This document shows positions 1-5,513 of a stretch of DNA of 5,850 nucleotides, piece by piece. A program made the position numbers and the translations under genes. Source of the DNA: Bradyrhizobiaceae bacterium (lineage in GTDB: Bacteria; Pseudomonadota; Alphaproteobacteria; Rhizobiales; Hyphomicrobiaceae); NCBI GenBank assembly GCA_947475855.1, contig CANJPN010000420.1, forward strand, positions 1-5,850. The letters run 5' to 3'. The stretch's first letter is position 1, and every line of letters begins with the position of its first letter. The notes under the pieces were generated by a model that worked only from the letters and a program-made list of their open reading frames with translations, searched no databases and was not told the DNA's origin.

Positions 1-201
1 CACGTCCGCCAGCACCGCGCCGAACCGCGCACGCCCCTCGCCCTCGAACACCACGAAACGCCACGGCGCGAGCCCCTTGTGATCAGGCACGCGAATGGCC
101 GCGGTCAGGATCGTATCGAGCTGCTGAGGCGTAGGACCCGGTTCCGCCAACAGCTTCACGGAGCGGCGTTGCAACAGGAGATCGAGCACGGCATTCGTCA
201 T
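1..201 (-). CDS. Nitroreductase family protein, YdjA-like (N-terminal part, cut by window edge)
   Basis: Partial gene: the first 67 codons run from an ATG at 201 down to base 1 with no stop. The protein begins MTNAVLDLLLQRRSVKLLAE and continues with a PTPQQL stretch, then APDHKG-like 'RVPDHKGLAPWRF', then VVFEGEGRARFGAVLAD. The RRS near residues 12-14, the PDHK..PW block near residues 38-45 and the EGEGR.RF block near residues 50-57 match the N-terminal FMN-binding region of the YdjA subfamily of nitroreductases. That family consists of dimeric cytosolic flavoproteins that use NAD(P)H to reduce nitro or other electrophilic substrates; the physiological substrate is usually unknown. An AGAAGG ribosome binding site (bases 210-215 on the minus strand) lies 8 nt before the ATG and supports this start. 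The gene is divergent from the VWA gene and is probably unrelated to it. The family call is firm; the substrate cannot be stated, and the C-terminal half is outside the window. Confidence 0.9.
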   Translation of the reverse strand, partial: MTNAVLDLLLQRRSVKLLAEPGPTPQQLDTILTAAIRVPDHKGLAPWRFVVFEGEGRARFGAVLADV

Positions 202-249
202 TCTCTTGACCTTCTTTGTTGGCTCATGACACTCGCCAGCTGAATTCCT

Positions 250-316
250 AGAGCATCATCGGATCGGACGGAAACACCTTCGCGCTTCGCCGAACCGATA
301 AAGGTGGTCTAGATGC
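250..316. repeat. Degenerate dispersed palindromic repeat, copy 1
   Basis: The left side begins AGAGCATCATCGG and the right side ends in a form whose complement reads AGCATC...TTATCGG, so the element is an imperfect palindrome. It aligns with the element at 5247-5308: both share AGAGCATCATC at the left end, then GGAA, TTCGCG-N-TTCGC, GATAAAG and TCTA in the same order, with a one-base shift in the middle. The pattern resembles the short GAGCATGATCCG-type intergenic palindromes common in Hyphomicrobiales genomes. It lies between two divergent genes, where it may be neutral or may contribute to transcript ends. The homology between the two copies is seen directly; the family assignment is from memory. 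Confidence 0.6.
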
Positions 317-332
317 TGAAGCAAAGAGCAAT

Positions 333-374
333 AGTGTAAGATCTGCCGATCACGATAGCGTCAGATCGTACACT
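333..374. promoter_or_regulatory. Long inverted repeat in the divergent intergenic region (possible operator or 5'-leader hairpin)
   Basis: AGTGTAAGATCTG at 333-345 is followed after 16 bases by CAGATCGTACACT at 362-374. The arms are complementary at 12 of 13 positions. The dyad sits 71 bases before the VWA start codon and about 130 bases before the nitroreductase start, so it could be a regulator binding site serving either divergent gene, or a hairpin in the VWA leader. There is no T-run after it, so it does not look like an intrinsic terminator. Its sequence differs from the neighbouring AGAGCATC repeat. The symmetry is observed; the role is not known. Confidence 0.5.
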
Positions 375-444
375 TCTCTGGGGTGCGGACAACGGCTGAC
401 GCCGCCGTCCGGGACAGCCAGTCGGCCGTCGGGAGAGATCGGGC

Positions 445-2526
445 ATGAGCGTTATCGAACAGTTGCATCGGCTGCAAAGCAAGGTGATGCGCGCAGCGAT
501 GTACGCCGCCGTCCTGGGCTGCTTGACAACGGCAGTCGCAGCCCAACAGCCGCCCGCAACCGAACGGGCCGCAGCCGTCATTGTGCTCGACGGCTCGAAC
601 TCGATGAACGCACGCCTGCCCAACGACAAGAACTTCAAGTTCGTCAGCGTCCGCGAGGCCCTGCGCGCCTCGCTGCCCAAGATCGAGGGCACCGAGGTCG
701 GCCTCGCAGCGTTCGGCGCCCGCCGCGCCAGCGATTGCAATGACGCCGAAGTCATCGTCCCGCCCACGACCGACACCAGCCGTGTAAACGGAGCCCTGGA
801 GCGCTTCCAGCCGCGCGGCTTCAGCCCCGTTGTGCTGGCCCTTCGCAATGCGGCAAAGGCCTTGCCGCAAGGGGTGACGAAAGCAAGCATCGTCCTCGTC
901 CTCGACGATCTCGCGAGTTGCCGCGGAGAAGACCCCTGCGCCGTCGCCAGTGCGCTGAAGCGCGAGAACCCCGCGCTTGCCGTCCATGTCGTGGTTCTCG
1001 GCCCGCGTCCTGTCGATCTGCCCGTGCTGGCATGCATGGTCCGCCAGACCGGCGGTCAGCTTTTCCAGGTCACCGACGGCCCCGGCGTGGCGCCTGCCAT
1101 CGAGGAGGCTCTGACCGTGGCCGGCAACCAACGCCGCAGCGCCCCCCAGCCCGCATCCGTTGCCGTCGCCCCCTCGACGAAAGCAGCACCTGCCCCGATC
1201 GCGGCAGCCCGCCGGCCATTAGCCGCCGGCAGCCCGCCGAGCTTCGATACGACCCAGCCAGGTCTTCACGTCTCCGCGCGTCTCAACGACAGCGCCCCGC
1301 CGCTCTGGGCGCCTACGTCGTGGCGCATCTGGAGGGCCGATCAGCCCCGCGCGGCCGAACAGGACACCCCTGAAACGGCGAGCAATCGCACCCTGGTCGT
1401 AGAAGCGACAGCTCCCACGCTCAGCCGCCAGCTGCCCAACGGCCGCTACGAGATCGAAGCCAAGTCCGGCCTCGTCGCTGTACGCCGCACTGTTGAGATT
1501 ATAGGAAGCGGCCCCACGCTGGCCCCTGTAGATCTCAACGCTGCTCTCCTGAATATTGCAGCTCCGCAGACCAAAGGTGCTGCCGCCGCTCCAGAAACCA
1601 CCCTCGAGGTCTCCAGCGTCGGTTCCACGAACACCCCGCTCTGGGTGGCTCGTGCCGGTGCACATGATCTGGTGGTACCGCCGGGCAGCTACCGCGTCAG
1701 CGCGACCGCCGGCCTTGCAACGGCCGACCGCGTGCTGACCGTCGGACAAGGCGTCACCGGCGATGCCGTTATCCCTCTCGAAGCCGGCCACCTCATCGTC
1801 GAGGAGCAATCAACGGCTCCAGCAGAGGCCCACGCCTCCACCCAGATCGTCCTTGAAACCGACGATCCCGAAAGTACCGCCGGCCGCCGCGAGGTCTATC
1901 GCGTTCAAGCCAATCGCCTGGATCTCACCCTGCCCGCTGGTTCCTATTTGCTGACAGTGCGCCGGGCCGGTGCCGAACAACGCGACCGAATCCAGATCAA
2001 ACCAGGCGAAACTGTCCGCCGCGCCGGCGTTCTGAGCAGCGTCCGCCTGCGACTGATCAGCCGTATCGGTACGGCCTTCCCCCGTGGCATGCCGATCTTC
2101 TATCGGATCGAGCGTATCGACATTCCCACACGTTCGATGCACCGATGGGGCGAGGCAGAACCAATTTTCGTAGTTTCGCCGGGACGTTATCGGATCGAGG
2201 CCCGAATCGGCGGCCAGAACGCCGTCGCCTTGCGCGAAATCGATGTCCGCGCCTCACCGCCCGATCAGCAGATCGAACTCGATACGGGCGCCGGCGGAAT
2301 ACAGTTGAAACTATCCGGCACCAACGCTGGCCTTGGTTTCGGCGATGTCTATTGGCAGATCTTCAGTGATCGTGGCGAAGCGGTTTGGCGCACCGGCCAG
2401 GCCGAACCGATGATGGCACTGGGGCCGGGCCGCTATAGGGCACGCGCGGAGCTGCGCGATCGCACCGTCGAGCAGTCGTTCGACGTCCGGTCCGGCGACA
2501 GCCGCGTGATCGAGGTTGGTGGATGA
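445..2526 (+). CDS. Exported VWA-domain protein with five tandem ~82-residue beta-sandwich-like modules
   Basis: This protein has 693 residues. An N-terminal export signal has basic residues at K13 and R16, a hydrophobic stretch over about 17-32 and probable cleavage after A33, giving a mature start QQPPA. Residues 43-225 form a von Willebrand factor A domain. Its metal-site (MIDAS) motif is D49-G-S51-N-S53, Ser127 of GFSP occupies the place usually held by Thr, and D154-D155 follow a hydrophobic strand. The four cysteines of the mature protein (98, 159, 165, 197) all lie in this domain and could form disulfides in the periplasm. A Pro/Ala-rich linker (about 229-265) leads to five repeats whose G-x-Y turns end at Y335, Y416, Y501, Y582 and Y664. 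GGGAGA at 431-436, 8 nt upstream, supports the ATG at 445; ATG at 487 (M15) is an alternative giving a more compact signal. A VLGC at 23-26 weakly resembles a lipobox. The gene overlaps the next one by ATGA. The partner and function are unknown. Confidence 0.88.
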   Translation: MSVIEQLHRLQSKVMRAAMYAAVLGCLTTAVAAQQPPATERAAAVIVLDGSNSMNARLPNDKNFKFVSVREALRASLPKIEGTEVGLAAFGARRASDCNDAEVIVPPTTDTSRVNGALERFQPRGFSPVVLALRNAAKALPQGVTKASIVLVLDDLASCRGEDPCAVASALKRENPALAVHVVVLGPRPVDLPVLACMVRQTGGQLFQVTDGPGVAPAIEEALTVAGNQRRSAPQPASVAVAPSTKAAPAPIAAARRPLAAGSPPSFDTTQPGLHVSARLNDSAPPLWAPTSWRIWRADQPRAAEQDTPETASNRTLVVEATAPTLSRQLPNGRYEIEAKSGLVAVRRTVEIIGSGPTLAPVDLNAALLNIAAPQTKGAAAAPETTLEVSSVGSTNTPLWVARAGAHDLVVPPGSYRVSATAGLATADRVLTVGQGVTGDAVIPLEAGHLIVEEQSTAPAEAHASTQIVLETDDPESTAGRREVYRVQANRLDLTLPAGSYLLTVRRAGAEQRDRIQIKPGETVRRAGVLSSVRLRLISRIGTAFPRGMPIFYRIERIDIPTRSMHRWGEAEPIFVVSPGRYRIEARIGGQNAVALREIDVRASPPDQQIELDTGAGGIQLKLSGTNAGLGFGDVYWQIFSDRGEAVWRTGQAEPMMALGPGRYRARAELRDRTVEQSFDVRSGDSRVIEVGG
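2512..2515 (+). promoter_or_regulatory. Ribosome binding site inside the end of the VWA gene, serving the overlapping downstream gene
   Basis: GAGG lies 7 nt before the ATG at 2523, within the last codons of the VWA gene. Together with the ATGA overlap (start 2523-2525, stop 2524-2526) it indicates translational coupling of the two exported proteins. Confidence 0.6.
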
Positions 2527-3512
2527 AGCAGAAGGGCCGACAAACGCAAGCAGTGTTCCGCGCCGGCACAAGCACGTGGCGACGCTTGGCATGCCTGTGC
2601 CTCTTGCTGTCCTTGGCAATTCCCTCCGTGAAAGCACAGCAACAGCCCCCGAGCTCATTCGGCTTGGACCTGCTTCGCGGCGCTATCGCCGACGATCCAA
2701 ACAAGGGCCAGCGCCCTCCAGCACTCCCCGAACCCGCAGCCAGCACCGGTCCGCAAGGCCGCGTCACGCTCGTCGCCCTCGTTACCGAAGATGGCCAGCG
2801 GATAGAGAACAGCTTGGTTTGGCGCGTATTCGGTGCCCGCGGCGCTGACGGCAAGCCACGCATCACGGCCACGCATCGCGACGCCTCCCCCGTGCTTCAA
2901 CTCGCCCCGGGCGAGTATCTGGTCAACGTCGCATACGGGCGGGCAAACGTGACCCGGCGCATCACTGTTATGCCGGGCACCCCATCAACTGAACAATTCC
3001 TGCTCAATGTCGGCCTTTTGAGAGTAACCGCCCTCCTGGGAGCGAACCAGCCCGCCCCGGCAAACGCCGTAGCGTTCGACGTGCTTTCCGACGAGCGTGA
3101 TCAATTCGGCCAGCGCCTCAAAGTCATTTCGGGAGCCCGCCCAGGCCGCCAGTTCCGCCTCAATTCCGGCGTCTACCAGCTCGTTTCCACCTATGGTGAC
3201 GCGAACGCTGTAGTCCAGGCCGACCTCACCGTGGAACCCGGCAAGCTCACCGAGGCGACGGTCATCCATCAAGCCTCTCGGGTAACCCTGAAGCTCGTAC
3301 GCCGGAGCGGCGGCGAAGCGATCGCCGATACCCAATGGAGCATCATCAACCGCCAGGGCGACATCGTTAAGGAGAGCGCCGGCGCTCTGCCGACCCATTT
3401 GCTCGCGCCGGGCACATACACCGTCAGCGCGCGAAGCCAGGGCGAAACATTCAGGCGCACCTTCGCCGTCAGACCCGGCGAGACGACGCAGATTGAAGTG
3501 ATGGCGCAGTGA
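2523..3512 (+). CDS. Exported protein with three ~82-residue modules related to those of the upstream VWA protein
   Basis: This protein has 329 residues. The signal peptide has a basic n-region (K2, K4, R6, R13, R20, R21), a hydrophobic core over about 22-35 (LACLCLLLSLAIP) and a likely cleavage site V-K-A38, giving a mature start QQQPPSS that resembles the QQPPA start of the VWA protein. I see no cysteine in the mature part. Three repeats follow, with the turns LAPGEY (ending Y132), LNSGVY (Y218) and LAPGTY (Y299), spaced 86 and 81 residues apart. Each is preceded by a strand such as VWRVF or QWSII and followed by an 'R.f.V.pGe' strand. The last module matches the last module of the VWA protein closely: W-x-I, a G-x-x-V, L-x-PG-x-Y, then F-x-VR-x-G and IEV. 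The protein has no VWA domain and no catalytic motif that I can recognise. It probably works with its upstream neighbour in the cell envelope. The fold (Ig-like, PEGA-like or carboxypeptidase-regulatory-like) is inferred from the turn pattern only. Confidence 0.85.
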   Translation: MKQKGRQTQAVFRAGTSTWRRLACLCLLLSLAIPSVKAQQQPPSSFGLDLLRGAIADDPNKGQRPPALPEPAASTGPQGRVTLVALVTEDGQRIENSLVWRVFGARGADGKPRITATHRDASPVLQLAPGEYLVNVAYGRANVTRRITVMPGTPSTEQFLLNVGLLRVTALLGANQPAPANAVAFDVLSDERDQFGQRLKVISGARPGRQFRLNSGVYQLVSTYGDANAVVQADLTVEPGKLTEATVIHQASRVTLKLVRRSGGEAIADTQWSIINRQGDIVKESAGALPTHLLAPGTYTVSARSQGETFRRTFAVRPGETTQIEVMAQ

Positions 3513-3535
3513 CATCGCGCGTTTCGCCACCAGCC

Positions 3536-3563
3536 TTGATTTGCGGCCCCCGGAGGCTAATGT
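3536..3563 (+). promoter_or_regulatory. Possible sigma-70-type promoter for moaA
   Basis: TTGATT at 3536-3541 and TAATGT at 3558-3563 are separated by 16 bases, about 110 bases before the moaA start. The gap between the upstream gene and moaA (159 bases) leaves room for an independent promoter. This is a consensus-like match in GC-rich DNA, so it is only a candidate. Confidence 0.35.
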
Positions 3564-3571
3564 AATCCAAA

Positions 3572-3597
3572 TCGCCCCGAGCGCGGCTCGTCGGCGA
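3572..3597 (+). other. Hairpin in the moaA leader
   Basis: TCGCC (3572-3576) pairs with GGCGA (3593-3597), and CGAG (3578-3581) pairs with CTCG (3587-3590), leaving a 5-base loop. It lies just downstream of the candidate promoter and about 75 bases before moaA. It lacks a following T-run, so it is not a typical terminator. It could simply reflect GC-rich sequence. Confidence 0.3.
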
Positions 3598-3660
3598 CTG
3601 ATGGCGTTCGTGGACCGGGCCGAGCTGCTCAGGACTGCGCTCGCATCAGAGCGGATAAGT

Positions 3661-3665
3661 GGAGG
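3661..3665 (+). promoter_or_regulatory. moaA: Ribosome binding site deciding the GTG start of moaA
   Basis: GGAGG lies 6 nt before the GTG at 3672. This favours the GTG over the in-frame ATG at 3708 (M13), which has no comparable site. I saw no in-frame ATG in the roughly 75 bases just upstream. Confidence 0.75.
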
Positions 3666-3671
3666 CAAGCA

Positions 3672-4697
3672 GTGCTCGATAGCCCAGCCAGTTCGGCAAT
3701 CCAGCCGATGATCGACCCGCATGGGCGCGCAGTGACGTACCTCCGCGTATCCGTTACGGATCGCTGCGACTTTCGCTGCGTCTACTGTATGTCCGAGCAC
3801 ATGACGTTCCTGCCGAAGAAGGAGCTGCTCACCCTCGAAGAACTCGACCGGCTCTGCTCTGCATTCGTCACGCGCGGCGTTCGCAAACTGCGCATCACCG
3901 GTGGGGAACCCCTGGTGCGGAAGAATATCATGTGGCTTTTCAAAGCCCTTGGCCGGCACCTCGACACTGGTGCCCTTGAAGAATTGACCCTGACGACCAA
4001 CGCCAGTCAGCTCGCCCGCTACGCTGCCGACTTAAAGGCGTGCGGCGTCGAGCGCATCAATGTTTCCCTCGATACGCTCGATGCCAACAAATTCAAGGCG
4101 ATCACCCGCTGGGGCGAACTCGAGCAGGTCACCAGCGGCCTCGATGCCGCCGACAAGGCAGGCTTGAAGGTCAAGATCAACGCGGTGGCGCTCAAGGGCG
4201 TCAACGAACATGAGATCGAGGATCTGGTCCGCTTCGCCCACGGTCGTGGGTACGACCTCACGCTGATCGAAACGATGCCCCTCGGCGACATCGACGGCGA
4301 CCGAACCGAGCAGTTTCTGCCACTGTCGATCGTGCGCGCGCGCCTGCTCGACAAGTTCACGCTGACCGATATCCCCTACAAGACCGGCGGACCGGCCCGC
4401 TATGTCGAGATCAAGGAAACCGGCGGCCGCCTCGGCTTCATCACCCCGATGACCCACAATTTCTGCGAAAGCTGCAACCGGGTGCGCCTCACCTGCACTG
4501 GCACGCTGTACATGTGCCTGGGCCAGGAAGACGCAGCAGACCTGCGCGGACCACTGCGTGCGTCGACAGACAACGACAAGCTGATGACCGCCATCGACGA
4601 AGCCATCGGCCGAAAGCCAAAAGGCCACGACTTCATCATCGACCGCCGCACGAAACGCCCTGCCGTCGGCCGCCACATGAGCGTGACGGGCGGCTGA
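3672..4697 (+). CDS. moaA: GTP 3',8-cyclase MoaA (molybdenum cofactor biosynthesis)
   Basis: This radical-SAM enzyme converts GTP to 3',8-cyclo-7,8-dihydro-GTP, which MoaC turns into cyclic pyranopterin monophosphate, the first intermediate of molybdenum cofactor synthesis in the cytosol. The product has 341 residues, a normal length for MoaA. The SAM-binding [4Fe-4S] cluster motif is C32-x3-C36-x2-C39 within TDRCDFRCVYC, followed by the SAM-contact motif ITGGEPLVR at 75-83. The second, GTP-binding cluster is C265-x2-C268-x13-C282. R25, R270 and R272 align with the GTP-binding arginines R17, R266 and R268 of the Staphylococcus aureus enzyme. The protein ends in Gly-Gly, the conserved MoaA tail needed for activity. 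An additional Cys275 sits in the RLTCTG segment. The start is GTG with a GGAGG site. No other moa gene lies in the window, so moaA appears to stand alone; a palindromic element follows its stop by 7 bases. Confidence 0.98.
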   Translation: MLDSPASSAIQPMIDPHGRAVTYLRVSVTDRCDFRCVYCMSEHMTFLPKKELLTLEELDRLCSAFVTRGVRKLRITGGEPLVRKNIMWLFKALGRHLDTGALEELTLTTNASQLARYAADLKACGVERINVSLDTLDANKFKAITRWGELEQVTSGLDAADKAGLKVKINAVALKGVNEHEIEDLVRFAHGRGYDLTLIETMPLGDIDGDRTEQFLPLSIVRARLLDKFTLTDIPYKTGGPARYVEIKETGGRLGFITPMTHNFCESCNRVRLTCTGTLYMCLGQEDAADLRGPLRASTDNDKLMTAIDEAIGRKPKGHDFIIDRRTKRPAVGRHMSVTGG

Positions 4698-4704
4698 ACT
4701 GCTT

Positions 4705-4799
4705 CGTAGGGCAGGCAAGCGTATCAGCGCGCAACCTGCCGAGCCGCGATGCGCGCGATGCCATTTGTAAAGGCGGGGCGCTCGCTTGCCCGCCCTACG
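4705..4799. repeat. Palindromic MITE-like element after moaA, possible bidirectional terminator
   Basis: CGTAGGGCAGGCAAGCG at 4705-4721 is matched by the inverted arm CGCTTGCCCGCCCTACG at 4783-4799, with 16 of 17 positions complementary across a 61-base centre. The centre holds a smaller self-complementary pair of GCGCGC blocks (4727-4732 and 4751-4756). The arms resemble the widespread TAGGGCGGGCAAGCG-type intergenic palindromes. It lies between the moaA stop and the convergent small gene, where a hairpin could end both transcripts. No clear flanking target duplication is visible (an ACTG occurs at 4698-4701 and 4800-4803 but is not flush on the left). The symmetry is observed; mobility and terminator function are inferred. 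Confidence 0.65.
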
Positions 4800-4830
4800 A
4801 CTGAAAAACCTCGGCTGACTGCGCCACCGC

Positions 4831-5028
4831 TTACTCCCGCCCCAAAACCTTGAGCTGCGGTTTCTCACGGCTTCCTTCGGGTTTGAGCGAGAGCCTGCCC
4901 GACCTCACCGACATGTCCTTCGACAAACTCTCAGCCAGCACACGAATGCTGGCCGAAGTTCCCGCACCCGTTCGCGTCTCCGGCAGTCGCCTTGCCGGAC
5001 GGAAATTGTAAGGTGGCAGTGGACGCAT
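4831..5028 (-). CDS. Probable small basic protein of unknown function (65 residues)
   Basis: Reading on the minus strand from the ATG at 5028 to the TAA at 4831-4833 gives 65 residues, beginning MRPLPPYNFRPARRLPETRT. The main support is an AAGGGGGAG Shine-Dalgarno sequence (5034-5042) 5 nt before the ATG, the strongest site in the window. The product is basic (10 Arg and 4 Lys against 6 acidic residues), has no signal peptide, membrane segment or cysteine, and ends in a hydrophilic SLKPEGSREKPQLKVLGRE tail. By hand count about two thirds of its codons end in G or C. The frame stays open upstream to an ATG at 5118, but that start would place the strong ribosome site inside the gene. It is convergent with moaA, with the palindrome at 4705-4799 between them. 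I do not recognise a family; chance cannot be excluded for so short a frame. Confidence 0.5.
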   Translation of the reverse strand: MRPLPPYNFRPARRLPETRTGAGTSASIRVLAESLSKDMSVRSGRLSLKPEGSREKPQLKVLGRE

Positions 5029-5033
5029 GAATT

Positions 5034-5042
5034 CTCCCCCTT
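5034..5042 (-). promoter_or_regulatory. Strong Shine-Dalgarno site for the small minus-strand gene
   Basis: AAGGGGGAG on the minus strand ends 5 nt before the ATG at 5028. It decides the start in favour of 5028 over the upstream in-frame ATG at 5118 and is the main reason for believing the small gene is translated. Confidence 0.55.
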
Positions 5043-5246
5043 GCACGCATTGTTCGCCCGCTCCTGAGAGCAAGTTGCGTTCCAGCCCGAGAGCATTTGC
5101 GGGTTTACAAACGCTCACAACGACTTACCCAAAGGCTTTCGCACGATCATCTTGCACCGGCGCGGCGAAGCCGCACAACAATTGGGCATACTGATTGAAG
5201 CCTGGGCATCCCAGCCCCGTGCGCTCGGCCTTGAAGAATCGGCGCC

Positions 5247-5308
5247 AGAGCATCATCCGAGCATACGGAATCTGCTTTCGCGATTCGCTGGTCGGATAAA
5301 GATGCTCT
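5247..5308. repeat. Dispersed palindromic repeat, copy 2
   Basis: The left arm AGAGCATC-ATCCGA at 5247-5260 is matched by TCGGATAAAGATGCTCT at 5292-5308, whose complement is AGAGCATC-TTT-ATCCGA. The arms are therefore identical apart from three extra bases. An inner pair, GAATC (5268-5272) and GATTC (5282-5286), would continue the stem. It is homologous to the more degenerate element at 250-316 and resembles GAGCATGATCCG-type palindromes of Hyphomicrobiales intergenic regions. Confidence 0.7.
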
Positions 5309-5318
5309 ACGTTCGTAG

Positions 5319-5386
5319 ATTGGAGCCGTTTCATCCGATCATTCGTCGCCTCCTCCGCGATCGCGTATGATCGGACGCTGCTCTAA
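5319..5386. repeat. Second palindromic repeat, adjacent to copy 2
   Basis: CCGATCAT at 5335-5342 and ATGATCGG at 5367-5374 are perfect inverted arms around 24 bases. Weaker pairing extends outward: TTGGAGC near 5319-5326 against GCTCTAA near 5380-5386. Read on the minus strand it begins TTAGAGCAGCGTCCGATCAT, a sequence akin to the AGAGCATCATCCGA end of the neighbouring element, so the two may be members of one repeat family in opposite orientation. Only 10 bases separate them. Confidence 0.5.
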
Positions 5387-5502
5387 CCAGTCCATCCGGC
5401 AAGCAGGCAGAGATCAAGACCCGCCAATTGCGCTGAGGACACACCACAGCTCGTCTCGTCGAAGGGCGATGACATGCTATAGTTTGCCATCGCTCCCTGC
5501 CC

Positions 5503-5508
5503 AGGAGG
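5503..5508 (+). promoter_or_regulatory. Ribosome binding site deciding the GTG start of the VOC gene
   Basis: AGGAGG, a full consensus site, lies 5 nt before the GTG at 5514. The ATG at 5474 cannot be used because its frame stops two codons later, so the GTG is the best start. Confidence 0.75.
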
Positions 5509-5513
5509 CCCCA

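Larger units (their letters stand above)
5029..5513. other. Intergenic stretch of 485 bases with palindromes and no convincing gene
   Basis: This lies between the divergent small gene (minus strand) and the VOC gene (plus strand), so both promoters should be here. From 5041 to 5246 I see no gene, only a short hairpin GCGGC-GAA-GCCGC at 5162-5174. From 5247 to 5386 there are two adjacent palindromic repeats, described separately. From 5387 to 5513 lies the leader of the VOC gene, with a TATAGT at 5478-5483 that could be a -10 box but lacks a good -35. Short open frames exist on both strands across 5125-5370, but they run through the repeats and show no recognisable family. Confidence 0.6.

Noticed and set aside
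206..234. TTGACC as a -35 box for the VWA gene
   Set aside because: It overlaps the ribosome site of the divergent nitroreductase gene and has no -10-like sequence at a suitable distance.
309..1131. Long minus-strand open frames opposite the start of the VWA gene
   Set aside because: They are antisense to a gene with a signal peptide, VWA motifs and ribosome site; their proteins are low in structure and match no family. Long antisense frames are expected in GC-rich DNA.
3564..3671. Possible molybdenum-cofactor riboswitch in the moaA leader
   Set aside because: Only one short hairpin is visible; the multi-stem architecture of the Moco RNA motif is not apparent in about 108 bases.
2985..3959. 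A 324-residue minus-strand frame across the second exported gene and moaA
   Set aside because: It overlaps two well-supported genes on the other strand, including the MoaA cluster motif, and shows no family motif.
4032..4868. A 278-residue minus-strand frame opposite moaA
   Set aside because: It is a shadow of moaA and runs through the palindrome at 4705-4799.
5125..5370. Two overlapping short frames on opposite strands in the gap
   Set aside because: Both run through the palindromic repeats, neither has a good ribosome site that I can see, and neither matches a known family.
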